Positions 11,602 to 23,200 of a DNA stretch of 64,000 nucleotides are shown here, piece after piece. The stretch's first letter is position 1, and each line of letters begins with the position of its first letter. This stretch comes from Oopsacas minuta (lineage: Eukaryota > Porifera > Hexactinellida > Lyssacinosida > Leucopsacidae), in assembly GCA_024704765.1 (NCBI GenBank), contig JAKMXF010000027.1, forward strand, positions 1 through 64,000, given 5' to 3'. Under the pieces are notes generated by a model that was not told the origin of the DNA, did no database searches, and saw only the letters and a list, made by a program, of their open reading frames with translations. The translations under genes and the position numbers were made by a program.

Positions 11602-12225
11602 GGCCCATTAAGGGTCGTCTGGGCCCTGGTACTGTCCAAAATTTTAGGCCGCAAATGTCTTACATCGAACCGACCCCACAGTATTCCGAATCAAATTAGC
11701 CCACAATATATTAATCTTATATAAAACACACACGACAGAAACAACTTTCCACATTGTCAATTTGTGGCACTTATTCTTTGCGAATTCATCTATCAATTTG
11801 CTGAAACCAAGCTTGCGCAACATCTCCTGCTCTATGCTCATAAGGGTGAGCATGACCAGACGTTGTTGGCCCATGGTCGATCGCAATCTTGATTCGAGCC
11901 AGCTTTGAAAAGGAGCGCTCACCTTCACAGATTGTAATCAACATACAGAGGTAGATGCGAAACATTATGTAGACGTTCGGAAATGTCTGATCTAGGCCTA
12001 GTTCTGTGAGTAAAAGGAATAACCGCAGCTCGTAGCAAATTTAACTTCTGGTTCGTTAGATGCTAAGGCCTGCTGATCTTGCTCTGATTTAACAAAACTA
12101 ACGAACTGAATTAGCTCAACAGAGAGATCTTCCTCCAAATCTTCTGAGTATTCGCGAACCAGCCGCTCAACTGCAACTGTGATATCACCACTTGAAGACG
12201 TGTGGAGGTTACTGAGGAAGCTGTG
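11602..12225 (-). pseudogene. hAT transposase relic (C-terminal dimerisation region)
   Basis: The minus-strand frame 11928-11644 contains WLESRLRSTMGQQRLVMLTL, then a SIEQEMLRKLGFSKLIDEFA-type helix. That is the hATC dimerisation signature of ZMYM/TTF-like hAT transposases. Just upstream in transcription (12225-11998) is a frame with YSEDLEEDLSVELIQFVSFV, matching the acidic segment that precedes hATC, but in a different frame. On the plus strand at 11602 the terminus CAGGGCCCATTAAGGG likely marks the 3' end of the element. The N-terminal BED finger and catalytic core are absent. Confidence in the family is good; the boundaries are approximate. Confidence 0.65.
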
Positions 12226-12239
12226 ATCATAAAAGATCT

Positions 12240-13806
12240 TAAACCATATGAAGGATGGCCATGAGAACTTGCTAAATAGTCCCAATAATTTCCACATGTA
12301 CCAGAACCCCTAGAAAGTATAATTGGCAAATGGTAAGAGCGTTAGTTTGTCTAAGAAGTAAAAACTATCGTTCATTAGTATTAACATTTTATATAGTAAC
12401 GCATAAATATTCTCCGTGAATAGTCGAAACCGCGGACAGTAATCTAGAGAACGAGGGGGTCACTCGATGGGGTTAGGACTATTGAGAATGGAATCTTTTC
12501 GAAGGTCAAAAAGTCATATTTCAACTTGGGAACAGTGATTATTGGCTTCAATATTTGACTTCAAATTGTCCTAAATCGCTTGTTCCCAAACATTAACAAC
12601 AAATGCCTTAACACCTCAAAGTGTCATGGAACCAGACTACAAGTTAAGAAATGGATTCAAAGTAATTATGCTAAATATTTATCCGAAACTTCTAGCATCA
12701 TTTGAAATATGCAATTATTTGATTAATCATATGATAAATCTGTAAATTTTTAACTTTCAGACTCTGAAAATTCTCGAAATCGGACTCTAAGCACCTAATA
12801 ACCCCTGAACACGATAATTTCGATATAATCATACAGGGCCGTATTAAGGGGGGGGCTATGGGTGCTGCAGCACCGGGCCCGGACCCTGAGAGGACCGCGT
12901 AGGCATATTCGTAGCGGGCCTGCAGAAATTTATCTCTTGTGGATTCGCAAAGAGCCAAACAGAAAGTGCCCGCTACACTAAGGTAAGAGGTTGCACATAC
13001 TTGATTATACAATACCAGCTAGGGGGTCCCAACAGTGATTACCCAAAATGGAGTAATATGAGGATTTCCGGAAGGTAATGGGTACTTCATTAGATTAAAA
13101 TTTGTTATCAATAGTTCTATCTAATTTGTTTCTAATTGGCTTCAGACTGTAAATTATAAACTACTATGAGAGAGTTGGACATGAAGGATATACGGCAGGA
13201 AAGAAGTGTATGCGCAAGCGGAATGTTCAATGGGACTTTGGGATAGGTGAGGAAACAATCCTGGAGCCCAGGGAACGCTTTCGGGTAGAGATTTTTATTT
13301 CTATCATGGACAGCACACTGGGCGCACTGCAGCATCGGTTGGATGCCTACGAAGCCATCTGCGCCAATTAGTGTTAACATTTTTATAAAAATGATATTTC
13401 CATATATTCTATATACTAATGAATGAATTCGTTTATTATCTTTATCACCAATTTGGTGGTGATCTAAGAATTTCCTTCTACAGAGCAAACGGAAGTGTAC
13501 CGTAACTTATTGAATCCGCAATTGTGTAAGTAGTACTATGCACCGAGTAGGATAAAAAATGTAAGGACGTTTTAGTTTTACTACAAACTATCGCTCTTTC
13601 CATTTTCCAATGATACTTCCTAGGGGTTCCCCATAGCCTACTTAATACGGCCGCGGATGTAACCGAGAAGGCCGATTTAGTTTTATAATTTTTAAACAAA
13701 CTAACGCTCTAACCATTTGCCAATTATACTTTCGAAGCTTTCCATATGTGAGAAATCTATTGAGACTGCTTAGCAAGTTCCCACGGCCATCCTTCATTTG
13801 GTTTAG
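12240..13806. repeat. Inverted duplication flanking a second hAT-type terminus
   Basis: 12240-12370 is the reverse complement of about 13675-13806. Shared words are GAAGGATGGCC, GAACTTGCTAA, and the block AAGTATAATTGGCAAATGGT followed by AGAGCG and TTAGTTTGT. A third, weaker copy of the latter block lies near 13582-13625 in reverse. Between the arms, CAGGGCCGTATTAAGGGG at about 12835 resembles the hAT terminus at 11602. No coding function seen. Confidence 0.6.
12697..12795 (+). repeat. Dispersed repeat, copy in intron 2
   Basis: The sequence around TTTGATTAATCATATGATAA, then AACTTTCAGACTCTGAAAAT and ATCGGACTCTA, recurs in the same orientation at about 56023-56128. A shorter copy lies at 55905-55930. 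Confidence 0.7.
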
Positions 13807-14847
13807 GGTCTTTTAAATCATGACATGAGTATTAAGTATATAGTCGCAAATCAGATATGAATTTTTCTAAATTTTACATTTTTATATCATTTGTTGCAAT
13901 AATCATCTCAATTCATACGTAATGTATAAGTAACCAGCGTAAACGCTTTTGAATAAATTCTTTACTGAATGTCTTTATAATAATTTATCAAATTCATACT
14001 TTTAAGAATATCATTATTTTCATGACCAATGAATACATTATATTTTAATTATTTCATGCAATTTTGAACTTCTTAACAGTTTGCCGTGTACATACGTATA
14101 TAATTGTGGGTGTAGAATTGCACTTGGGAAAGGAATTTTGCTTAGGTAAAATTTTCATCATCAATTTTCACCTTACTGAAAACAGAGGAGAAAATAACAT
14201 TTCTATGAAAATCCACTCATCTTGATAATCGTGAAACATCTGGTTATATCAGTCCAGACAGTTTATGTTATCACGTATACTTACTAGGCAAAAATTTTAG
14301 CGCATTGCTGATTTTTAGCTTCTATGGGTTGAAATTTTTTTTCACACCCATATGCGATAAATTTGGATGAGCGGAGATACACCGAATTTTTATGTCATTT
14401 TCCGAATAATCGGAGGACGTAATCACAAGTCTGATTTATTTTCAGTATGTTGTCACTTGTCCGATCGGTTTTATTTACACATACAATGAATGATACATAT
14501 GATAATTATATGCACCAAAGCTAAATTGTTTTTTACTGTGCAAAGTGAGGTACATTCTGGCCTAGTTCACCTAACCATGAATTTAATGCGTGTATAATCT
14601 CAAAAGGGCAGATATTCCCAGTATAATTATTCGAGAACAGGTGTAATTTTGGGCTTTTACACTTATCCGAATTTTATGTATGCATATTTATCATGTCTTT
14701 CTGAATACATCGCTCCGGACCTGTGACTACCCCAATTTTTCTGAATTTTGAGATATCAAAATTCGGAGAATGAAATAGGAATGAAGAATATCTTCCTCAT
14801 CAAAATTGTATAATTTCTTAATATATTGTTCTTTTTCTGTTATCTAG

Positions 14848-16553
14848 CTCATACTCAACTTTGACGAGCCAGTAAATCCATCTTCAATTCAGTTTACTGG
14901 ATTTTCTTTGCAGAATGTTATCAATGCTAATTTAGCTGTTAATTTTGAATCTCACCATTTTACTTATCCTTTTATATATTCTGAAGCTCGTTCCTCTATT
15001 ATTGAATTACTTATTGATGTTAATGATGCTAATTTGATCAAAAACCTATCAAATCTTGCAACAACTGGGAATGACACGTTTCTTGTTATCAGTAATTTTT
15101 CTATTGAAGACACAACTGGGAATTTTGTTGTCCCTATCTTATCTTCAAATGCTCTCTCAATTCAAAGATTTATCCCTGATAAGGTTAAACCGACTCTGAT
15201 ATCATTTTCTTTTGATTTAGATAATGGATTACTTTCGTTTTTCTTTGATGAGACAATTCTTGTGAGTTCATTTAACGCGACTGAGTTTTCTATTCAGAGT
15301 AGTGATTCAACAACTGAATTGTGTAATTTCACACCATCAGTAGGGACATTATTTATTAACACCGTTAATTCAATCGATTATACTTTAAATACAAATGATC
15401 TTAATATAATAAAAGGTATGACTTGTCTCGCAACAATGCAATCGAACACTTATATTTCTATTAGTTCATCTTTTATACAAGACAAGAATTATAATTACAT
15501 AAATCCTATATCAGATTTATCCGCACTTCTTGTTAACAGTTTCATTTCTGATACTTCTAACCCTCAACTATTATCCTTTGACTTAAATCTGAACATTGGT
15601 ACACTTACCCTATATTTTGATGAAACTGTAAATTCATCTAGCTTGTTACTTAACCGTCTCATCGTTTCAAACCTTACTACAAATATATTTCAAGATTTAT
15701 TTGTTGTGTTAACAGGTGGGTCTTTTAATGCAACTAATTCCCCTTCTGTTGTTATAACCCTGACATCTAACCATCTTGATGATTTGAAAGTTAACCGCTA
15801 TTTGGCAACTGAGAAAAATAATACATTTTTGAGCATATTTACTACTACTATTCGAGATATGTCATTAGCACCGAATTATGTGCTAGCTACTACCCTTCAA
15901 GTTGATGTACTTATTTTTGACGAGACTAGCCCAAGACTTATCTTATGGTATCCAGATTTAGATATTTCAACTATTTCGCTTTATTTCGATGAACCAATCA
16001 ATTCCAATAGTGTTATGGCCACTTCTATCAGCTTTCAATCTCAGTATATGTTTAATATTAACACAACTGTGAATCTAACCCTTTCTGGTGGGGATACATC
16101 AAGTTCTGATGGAAAAATGATTGTTATAAACATTCCGATTACTGATCTTAATTCTATCAAGAGTTTGCCGTTGCTTCTGAGCTCTATTAACAATTCTTAT
16201 ATCACTTTTACTCCGTTACTTTGTAGGGATATAGCAGGAAATCAAGTAATTGGAGTAACTAAGAATATATCGCTGATTGCATCTAGCTTCATTAGAGATA
16301 ATGGCAAACCACGACTTATAAGCTGGAGTTTAGACATGGATGCTGCTATTATGGATCTTACCTTCAGCGAGACTGTGAACTTTTCTTCAGTGTATTTTCC
16401 AGGAATTGGACTGCAATCTTCATTCAATTCCAGTGAAAGCTCAGGAGTTAGATTGACTGGGGGCTCGGTGCTAAATAAGGATCACGCTGTTGTTATCTCC
16501 ATTCAAATCCTGAATGATGATCTCAACATTATGAAACAATTAGGAATTGGAAG
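14848..16553 (+). CDS. Giant repeat protein, third visible exon (rest of unit -4 to most of unit 0)
   Basis: The exon starts in phase 0 directly after the acceptor TTATCTAG with L-I-L-N-F-D-E-P-V-N, completing the strand begun in exon 2. It holds the rest of unit -4, complete units -3 to -1, and unit 0 up to L-N-I-M-K-Q-L-G-I-G. Unit -2 ends with the longer segment R-D-M-S-L-A-P-N-Y, and unit -1 has F-D-E-P-I. Both features recur at positions 16 and 17 of every following 18-unit block. The last two bases (AG, 16552-16553) are completed by the first base of the next exon to give Arg. Past the donor GTATTT the frame stops at 16566. The TTG at 14908 is internal. Confidence 0.9.
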
Positions 16554-19500
16554 GTATTTTAATTGATATATTGCGATGGTTATTTATATAAATGCATTAA
16601 ATTACTTTTGTAATTGATTGGAGTATGTACAGTGGAACCTGCATAGACCGACACTCGATTGAGATATGAAAATTGAGTCGGATTATACAGGTTAACTTGT
16701 ATTGTGGGAAGCTATTATTGTTCAGAAACACTGTCGGATTAGGGTTCTTCCGGATTAACAAGTCAGATTATGCAGGTTCCTGGATCTTCAAATTTATGGG
16801 CACGTTAGTTAATGTAGTCCTGACAAGTGTTGTCAGTTGTCCCAAATTTCCATTGACAATACTGCGGAAAAGGAAATATACATATATTAATTGGTTAACT
16901 GAAGAAGGCCGAATGATTTCAAAACTGTAATAAGGCATTTGATTTTGTCCTAACTTTCGATAACGGATTGAGTTCCTAGAATTTGTCCTAAACTTAATAT
17001 AGGAATTGTCCCGAAATGTCCTATAATTTCTCGTTTTAGAAATGCACCCACCAACAACCATGGAGTGGTCAAGATGTCTGGGCAACAGTCCAGGGAAAGA
17101 TACACACTAATTCAAGGGAAAATACTTAACAACCTACCTAGTGAATATACATACACAAATCCAACAAGTTTAGCTGGTTTATCCATTAATCCGGTCTCCG
17201 CTAGACATTTTTAGGATGTTCTGAAATAAAATCGACCCTATTCCGGATTTGACAATTCTGCTTTATTCAGCTTTCCCATATTAATGTAACTAAGTTATAC
17301 TCATCAGAAATTTTGGTTTCGCTTCCTCGATTCCTCTCTTCAAGCTATTTCTTCATTTCAATGAGATTTGTCTCATATATTATGTATTTAATTTTAGGAT
17401 TTTGCACGATATTTTACCGCAGTAATGACATATACACCACTTTGGGAAAATTATTCAGCTGTAGTCTTTGGAACAGATAGTTTGCTTAAATAGCAAATTG
17501 TAAAATTTCGGCTTACTCCGCTAGCGCCACGAGTATGAAGTTGGCAGCGAATCCCAGCAGTGAAATTTGTGCATACCTTAACACTTTATAAATCGATCAA
17601 TTGTCAATCAATTCATCTGAAATTTGATCAGTACCTTTGCCTAGGGTGATGTTTTCTGTATTGGTCTAGCAAACGAATTTTTTAGATCTGTAACGGTATG
17701 TACTTGTAATGTGAGCACCACAACACATAAATATCTTCTAAAAGATCATACCCATAGTTGTCAAGTCTCACAGATCCAAAGTGAGACTCACGTATTTGAA
17801 CACAATCTCACTTTCGTTTTCACATTTTCACTTTAAAGATTTTCCAGATATTAGCCATCCAATTCATTTCAAAACAGCTAAATTCAACCTATCTTATTAA
17901 GATCTCACTGGTAGAATTTTAGAAAAGTTGACAACTATTTATACCTAAATGGAAACAATATCCAAATTCTTTTTTCTTCGATTATTAACATTCGCAAATG
18001 TACAAATATTTGTATCCACATAGTCAATCGGAATCATTCCTAACCAAATGTGTCTTAAACACAGTTATGTTATTTCAAGGTTCGCCTTTACGTGACAGTT
18101 GAAAGGTGACAAAAATGTCAGGCATATAAAGGCCTACTCCACTAGACCCCACTAGAAGACCTACAGCTCCCCACAGACTCCCAGCTGGATGGGTATCGCC
18201 CCAACCAGATTAATTGGTCCTTCACTTGGTATGCCCCCTGGTAAACTTGGGTAAACAAGCCTTACCTGGTGCCTGCCACCTATTAACCTCATGCGAAACT
18301 GGTGGTTTTTCCTATGTGAAAATCCTGGTTACGTATCTGATCGAAAAAGTGTCCCAAATAATGCAATTGCAGGGGACCTCAAATTTTTCCAGCCGGCCTT
18401 GATTGTATTTAGCGTACTGGATTTCTATTGATCGATGAAATCTATTAAGTGTATATACACAGACTAATAAATACACTTATTTATATATGATTAATCTTAA
18501 TTTCACATCTCTTTCTGAAATTTCAAAATTATTCTAGAGATTTCTTCCACTTGCTGATTAGGGGTAAGGAGTGACGTAGAATTCGATTTTGATACTTTTT
18601 TATTTTGAAATTTCTTTGCTATTAAGTAGAATGTAATTGTCTCAAAAATCCAGCAAATCCAGTGTAATCAATTTAAACATTATTCGGTACAGACTTTGAT
18701 TTGAGATTTTTGTTATACTTTACTTAATTCGAGGTACGAAGTGTCGAGGCCCTACATGAATACGAAGTGTTTGTCAACCACGGACTACGGAAACAAGGTG
18801 AGCGCATTCGTAGACTCTTGAGTCTAAGTTTAATGCCTATCCACATCTCGACAAGATCCAAACATCTCAAATTCATGACTCCATTTCTTCGAGACGCCAA
18901 TTATGGGACTGCTGTGTTGAGACACCTCACTCTACGTATATAAATACTAAGTAATCTATATTATTAAATCTCAATTATTGTCTGTTTGTTTGTCCGTTGT
19001 AAAGGAAAGGATTTACGGTATGCAATTTTGAAATAGCCGCATAACTATGTATTTATCGTGTTTATTAAGGAAGAAAAGAATTCAATAAAGCTTTACTAAA
19101 CATATCGAACATCCTGAATCCGATTTTCACGCTTTTGGATTAATCATATGTAAATTTATTGTTGTTTTTGTTGCGTTAGTTTCTATATCTACACCACCCG
19201 ATTATTCGGACACTTTCGTCTTTGAATTGAGGTATGGTGTTCGGATAACTGAAATAGTGTATTTTGATGTATGAAATTCACTGCGGGATGATACATGAAA
19301 ATTCGGATTTTGTAATTAGTTTTTTACTGCATATTCAGGACTAATACCACGTCACAGCTGGCAGGCAACAATATTATTAATCTGTTCTTATGTATAGTGA
19401 ATTATCTAATTACTTATTACTACAGATACACTATACCCTCGATTATCCGAACAGCAGGAAGTATGTTATAAATCTTTGGAGCTTCTGACTACTCTAGCTC

Positions 19501-20252
19501 TAGTACTAGTTTTTTGAAAGTTGTCATGAATATAATGTAAACAAATTAGTCAAATCTCAAAGTACCGTACAGGCTTGCTGTAAACGGCTACCTGGGGGGA
19601 AGTAAGTACGCTGAATCCGAATTTCGCATTTCAAGTTTTTCATATCCAAATTTATTGTTGTTTTTATGGATATAAAGTAAACAAATTTCAAAATTGAGGT
19701 AGAATCATACTTTCAACGACTATACTGGGGTAATCGAGTATGCTGAGTCCGAATATAGTATTGTAAACAACATCAATATTATTAAATCTCAATTGTTGTT
19801 TGTCTGTTTCTTTGTCCAGTTGATATGTAAATGTATTGTTGTTTTTATGAATAGGCTTGCTCTCAACGGCTACAAATGGGGTTGATCTTACAAAACAATT
19901 CAATAATATATATGCCATATATGTATATTTGTGAATTACATTGTTCAAATATATATATATATTATAATACTCAAAGGGCGAATAATGGATACCTCGAAGC
20001 GCAATGTGCCGAGTTAATCGCAAAGCAACGAGCCAAAGGCTCGTTAAATAGTAATTAATAATATTTCGGTTCACATTTGGTCACCTTTGAAACGCACACT
20101 TGTGAAAACAGTGTCTGAATCAAGTGGAGTCGACAGTGGTTAAATTGTGTATATTATCGATTCTGAGTATCGCCGTAAATATACAACTGCGAATATATCC
20201 CGCATATTCTCAAGATCTTAAACACGTTTCTTGTACTTTTCTTTTCCTTTAG
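16554..20252 (+). other. Intron 3 of the giant gene (3,699 bp)
   Basis: Phase 2, with donor GGAAG|GTATTT and acceptor CTTTTCTTTTCCTTTAG. It contains a MITE at 16630-16784, repeated TTTATTGTTGTTTTT words near 19155, 19645 and 19830 that belong to a diverged dispersed repeat, and a small GTGTTCGGATAA palindrome at 19202-19248. The slightly GC-richer stretch 18120-18420 is not recognised. No gene is supported. Confidence 0.85.
16630..16784. mobile_element. MITE with GGAACCTGCATA inverted ends
   Basis: The left end CAGTGGAACCTGCATAGACC and the right end, read in reverse as CCAGGAACCTGCATAATCTG, share GGAACCTGCATA. CAGTGGAACCT-type ends are common in pogo/Tigger-related elements. There is no transposase inside. 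Confidence 0.5.
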
Positions 20253-23200
20253 ATATCCTTATCGGAGTTTCATTACCCTCGATGATTCGAGCATTTCAGA
20301 CCTTTCTGGACAGAGTATATTTGAACAAATAGATTCATTGTCACCAATTCAAGTTACTCAATCGCTCTATAAACGAGACATTACTGGCCCCATCCTCTCA
20401 TCATTTGATCTTGACCTAAGTTTGGATCAATTGATCTTACGATTTGATGAAGTGGTGAATGTAGTTACTCTTCGCGTGGAGTTCCTTACTTTCCAAAATT
20501 CAAGTAATGTTTCACTCTCACAATACCAACTTAACAGTTCTCAGTCATCCTCCGAGTACGTGGTTTCGCAGTTGACTATCGAATTAAGTACTTTTGATTT
20601 GAATAACATCAAACGGTACACTAACCTTCTTACGAACAAGAATGATACTTATCTAAATATTCTTCCACTCTTTATTTCTGACGTTTTTCATAATCCGGTT
20701 CAAATCATATCTAAAAACTCTGCCCTCATGGTTACAAATTATTCCCCAGACTTTATTTCACCACGACTAGAGCGATTTTCCGTAAACATGAGCGATGAAA
20801 CCCTCACTCTCTACTTTTCTGAAACTGTCCAATCTGATAGTTTGAATAGCACCCAAATCAAGCTAATTAGCTTCTCTTCACTAGATTCAACAAGTGTTAC
20901 TTTGCACCAAGCGTTTTCTTTGTTTGATGACGATTTCATTATCACTTTTTCAATATCAAATGAGGATTTAAATTTGATTAAACAATATACGAACCTAGCA
21001 ACATCTGACTTAAATACATATATATCTATCACTTCACGTCTTATCCAAGATATGAACAACAATTATGTTGTTCCAATCAATGAATCCAGAGCTCTTCAAG
21101 TTTATTCTTTGTTTCCTGATTTGATCAAACCTTATTTGGTGTACTATACCTTAGATTTAGATGGATCGCCAATGCTCTCATTGACATTTTCTGAAACAGT
21201 TAACAGTTTATCATTAGATCCAATTCAAATTTCTATTCAGGACTTTAGTACTGCACAAGAATTTCGAGTATTTACTGGTGGATATACTCTAAGTCTCAAT
21301 GATACTGTGATTGTTATAGTTATGTTCAAACTTGATATTGAATATATAAAGCAGAACTTTAAATTAGCAACCTCTATAAATACAACTTATCTGCGACACA
21401 ACTCTTCCTTGATACAAGACATGAATTCAAATTTCATAGTTCCAATCAATGATGGCATGGGACACCAAGCAAACTTGTTTATACCGGATACCACTCGCCC
21501 TTATCTCTCTCGTTTCGATTTAGACATGAATTATGGGATCGTTACTCTATATTTTTCTGAATCCATAAATGTTGATACTTTTATTCCTTCCAGCATTACG
21601 TTTCAGGCATCAAATCTTACAGTTTTAGATAGTAATTTGGATTTCTTGCTTACTGGTGGCGTTTTGACTACTGGAAATGATACTAAACTCACTTTCTCAA
21701 TCTTAAAACGCGATTTAGACAGCTTGAAGCTCCTACCAAGTGTAGCCGTATCAGTTTTATCAACATATTTAAGCTTTCCAGAAATTTTGGTAGAAGATAT
21801 GAATGGCAATGAAATAATCCCTCAAAATAATGGAAATGCTTTAATTGTTACGAATTTTGTTAATGATACTACTCGACCATACATTTACGACTTTGACATT
21901 AACTTTAGTGGTTATTTAATTTTCCTTTCACTCTATTTCAGTGAAGCAATAAACGCTAGTACATTAAATGTAACTGATCTTATTCTGATAAATCGACCAT
22001 TTAATGCTTCTAACAGTTCAAATACAAGTAATGTAGCATTCGTCCTTACTGGTGGAACATATCCACAAACGAATGATATCACGATTAATATTACGCTACT
22101 GTTTGATGACAGTAATGCAATTAAAGGATTAGAATTATGTTCTGAGTCTATGAGGCAAGACAATTGTTTCTTGTCCTTTACCACTAATCTTATTCGTGAT
22201 ATGAATGACAATCCTATCATATCGAGAACAGTTGAGGATCCATTACAAGCCCGGTTCTTTATTCCAGATAGATTCTCTCCGTTTCTTCTTCAATTTATCG
22301 AATTTGATTATAACACTGAGACAGTGACCCTTTTATTTGATGAGACGGTTAATATCTCTACATTTGACCCAACTCAAATCAGTTTTCAGCGTTGGGGGTT
22401 TGACGACGGTACCCTTTCCCCGTTTAACGTTATTTGGCTAACAGGTGGATATAACTTTACACTGGTTCATGATATAAGTTTACGTTTCACCCTAGATAAC
22501 TATGATCTGAACAGAATTAAACGAGACTCTGATGTGTGTCCAGATTCTACTCGTTGCTTTATACGCTTCACGCCTTATGTTATCAAGGATATGGCTGGAA
22601 ATTTGGCGCGTGCTCTTTTAGATTCTATTGATCAACAAATACGTCGATTTGAGTATGCAGAGACTCTCAATACAGATTTGACAAGCCCTTACCTTACAGG
22701 TTTTAGCATTGATCTTGATCTTCTGAATATTTCTCTCACATTTGACGAAACCATAGATTTTACTGATTTTGACCCTCGCGGAATAACAATTCATAATGCT
22801 CCATTTAACTCATCTGAAAGTCATACTCTAACTGGAACGGCTTTGGGAACTGCCCCCTCTACTACAGAAAACTGGATATATGTGAATTTCATCTTAAACG
22901 AATTTGACAGCATCCAATTGAAATATTTAGAAAATCTAGCTATCAATGCAAGCACAACATTTCTTACGATTACTAGCCAGGTAATCGAGGATGTTAACAA
23001 TAATAAGCCTCTTTCCACCTTAGCTTCAGGAGGTATAATTCCCAATCTCTTCACTCCTGACTCAACAGAGCCTTACATGACCCAATACGATGCTTTTCTA
23101 ACAGATAAATATATCCTACTTACTTCTAACGAACCAATCTTCCTTAATTCTATTGATCCTACCTTCATCACTCTCCAATCTGCTGTGAGTATTCTTGAGA

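Larger units (their letters stand above)
3538..14847 (+). other. Intron 2 of the giant gene (11,310 bp), mobile-element rich
   Basis: Phase 0, with donor AAG|GTATTC and acceptor TTCTGTTATCTAG. It contains no exon of the host gene that I can find. It does contain diverged dispersed repeats (3600-5400), two long foldback elements (5009-5695 and 6361-7407), a Tc1/mariner (7708-9064), a RAG1/Transib-like relic (9242-10290), a MITE (10619-10836), a hAT relic (11602-12225) and inverted duplications (12240-13806). In 13810-14847 I see only AT-rich unique-looking DNA. Confidence 0.85.

Noticed and set aside
13132-13699. Minus-strand frames between 13.1 and 13.7 kb
   Set aside because: They overlap inverted duplicate DNA and show no domain features.
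18214-18402. GC-richer 62-residue frame in intron 3
   Set aside because: No motif and no splice or start support. Probably part of an unidentified repeat.
19688-20074. 128-residue minus-strand frame in intron 3
   Set aside because: Low-complexity AT-rich composition, overlaps dispersed repeat words, no recognisable motif.
20338-20340. TTG as the start codon of the giant frame
   Set aside because: Coding with the repeat pattern continues upstream to an acceptor at 20251-20252, and the gene is eukaryotic. The same applies to the TTGs at 231, 2449 and 14908.
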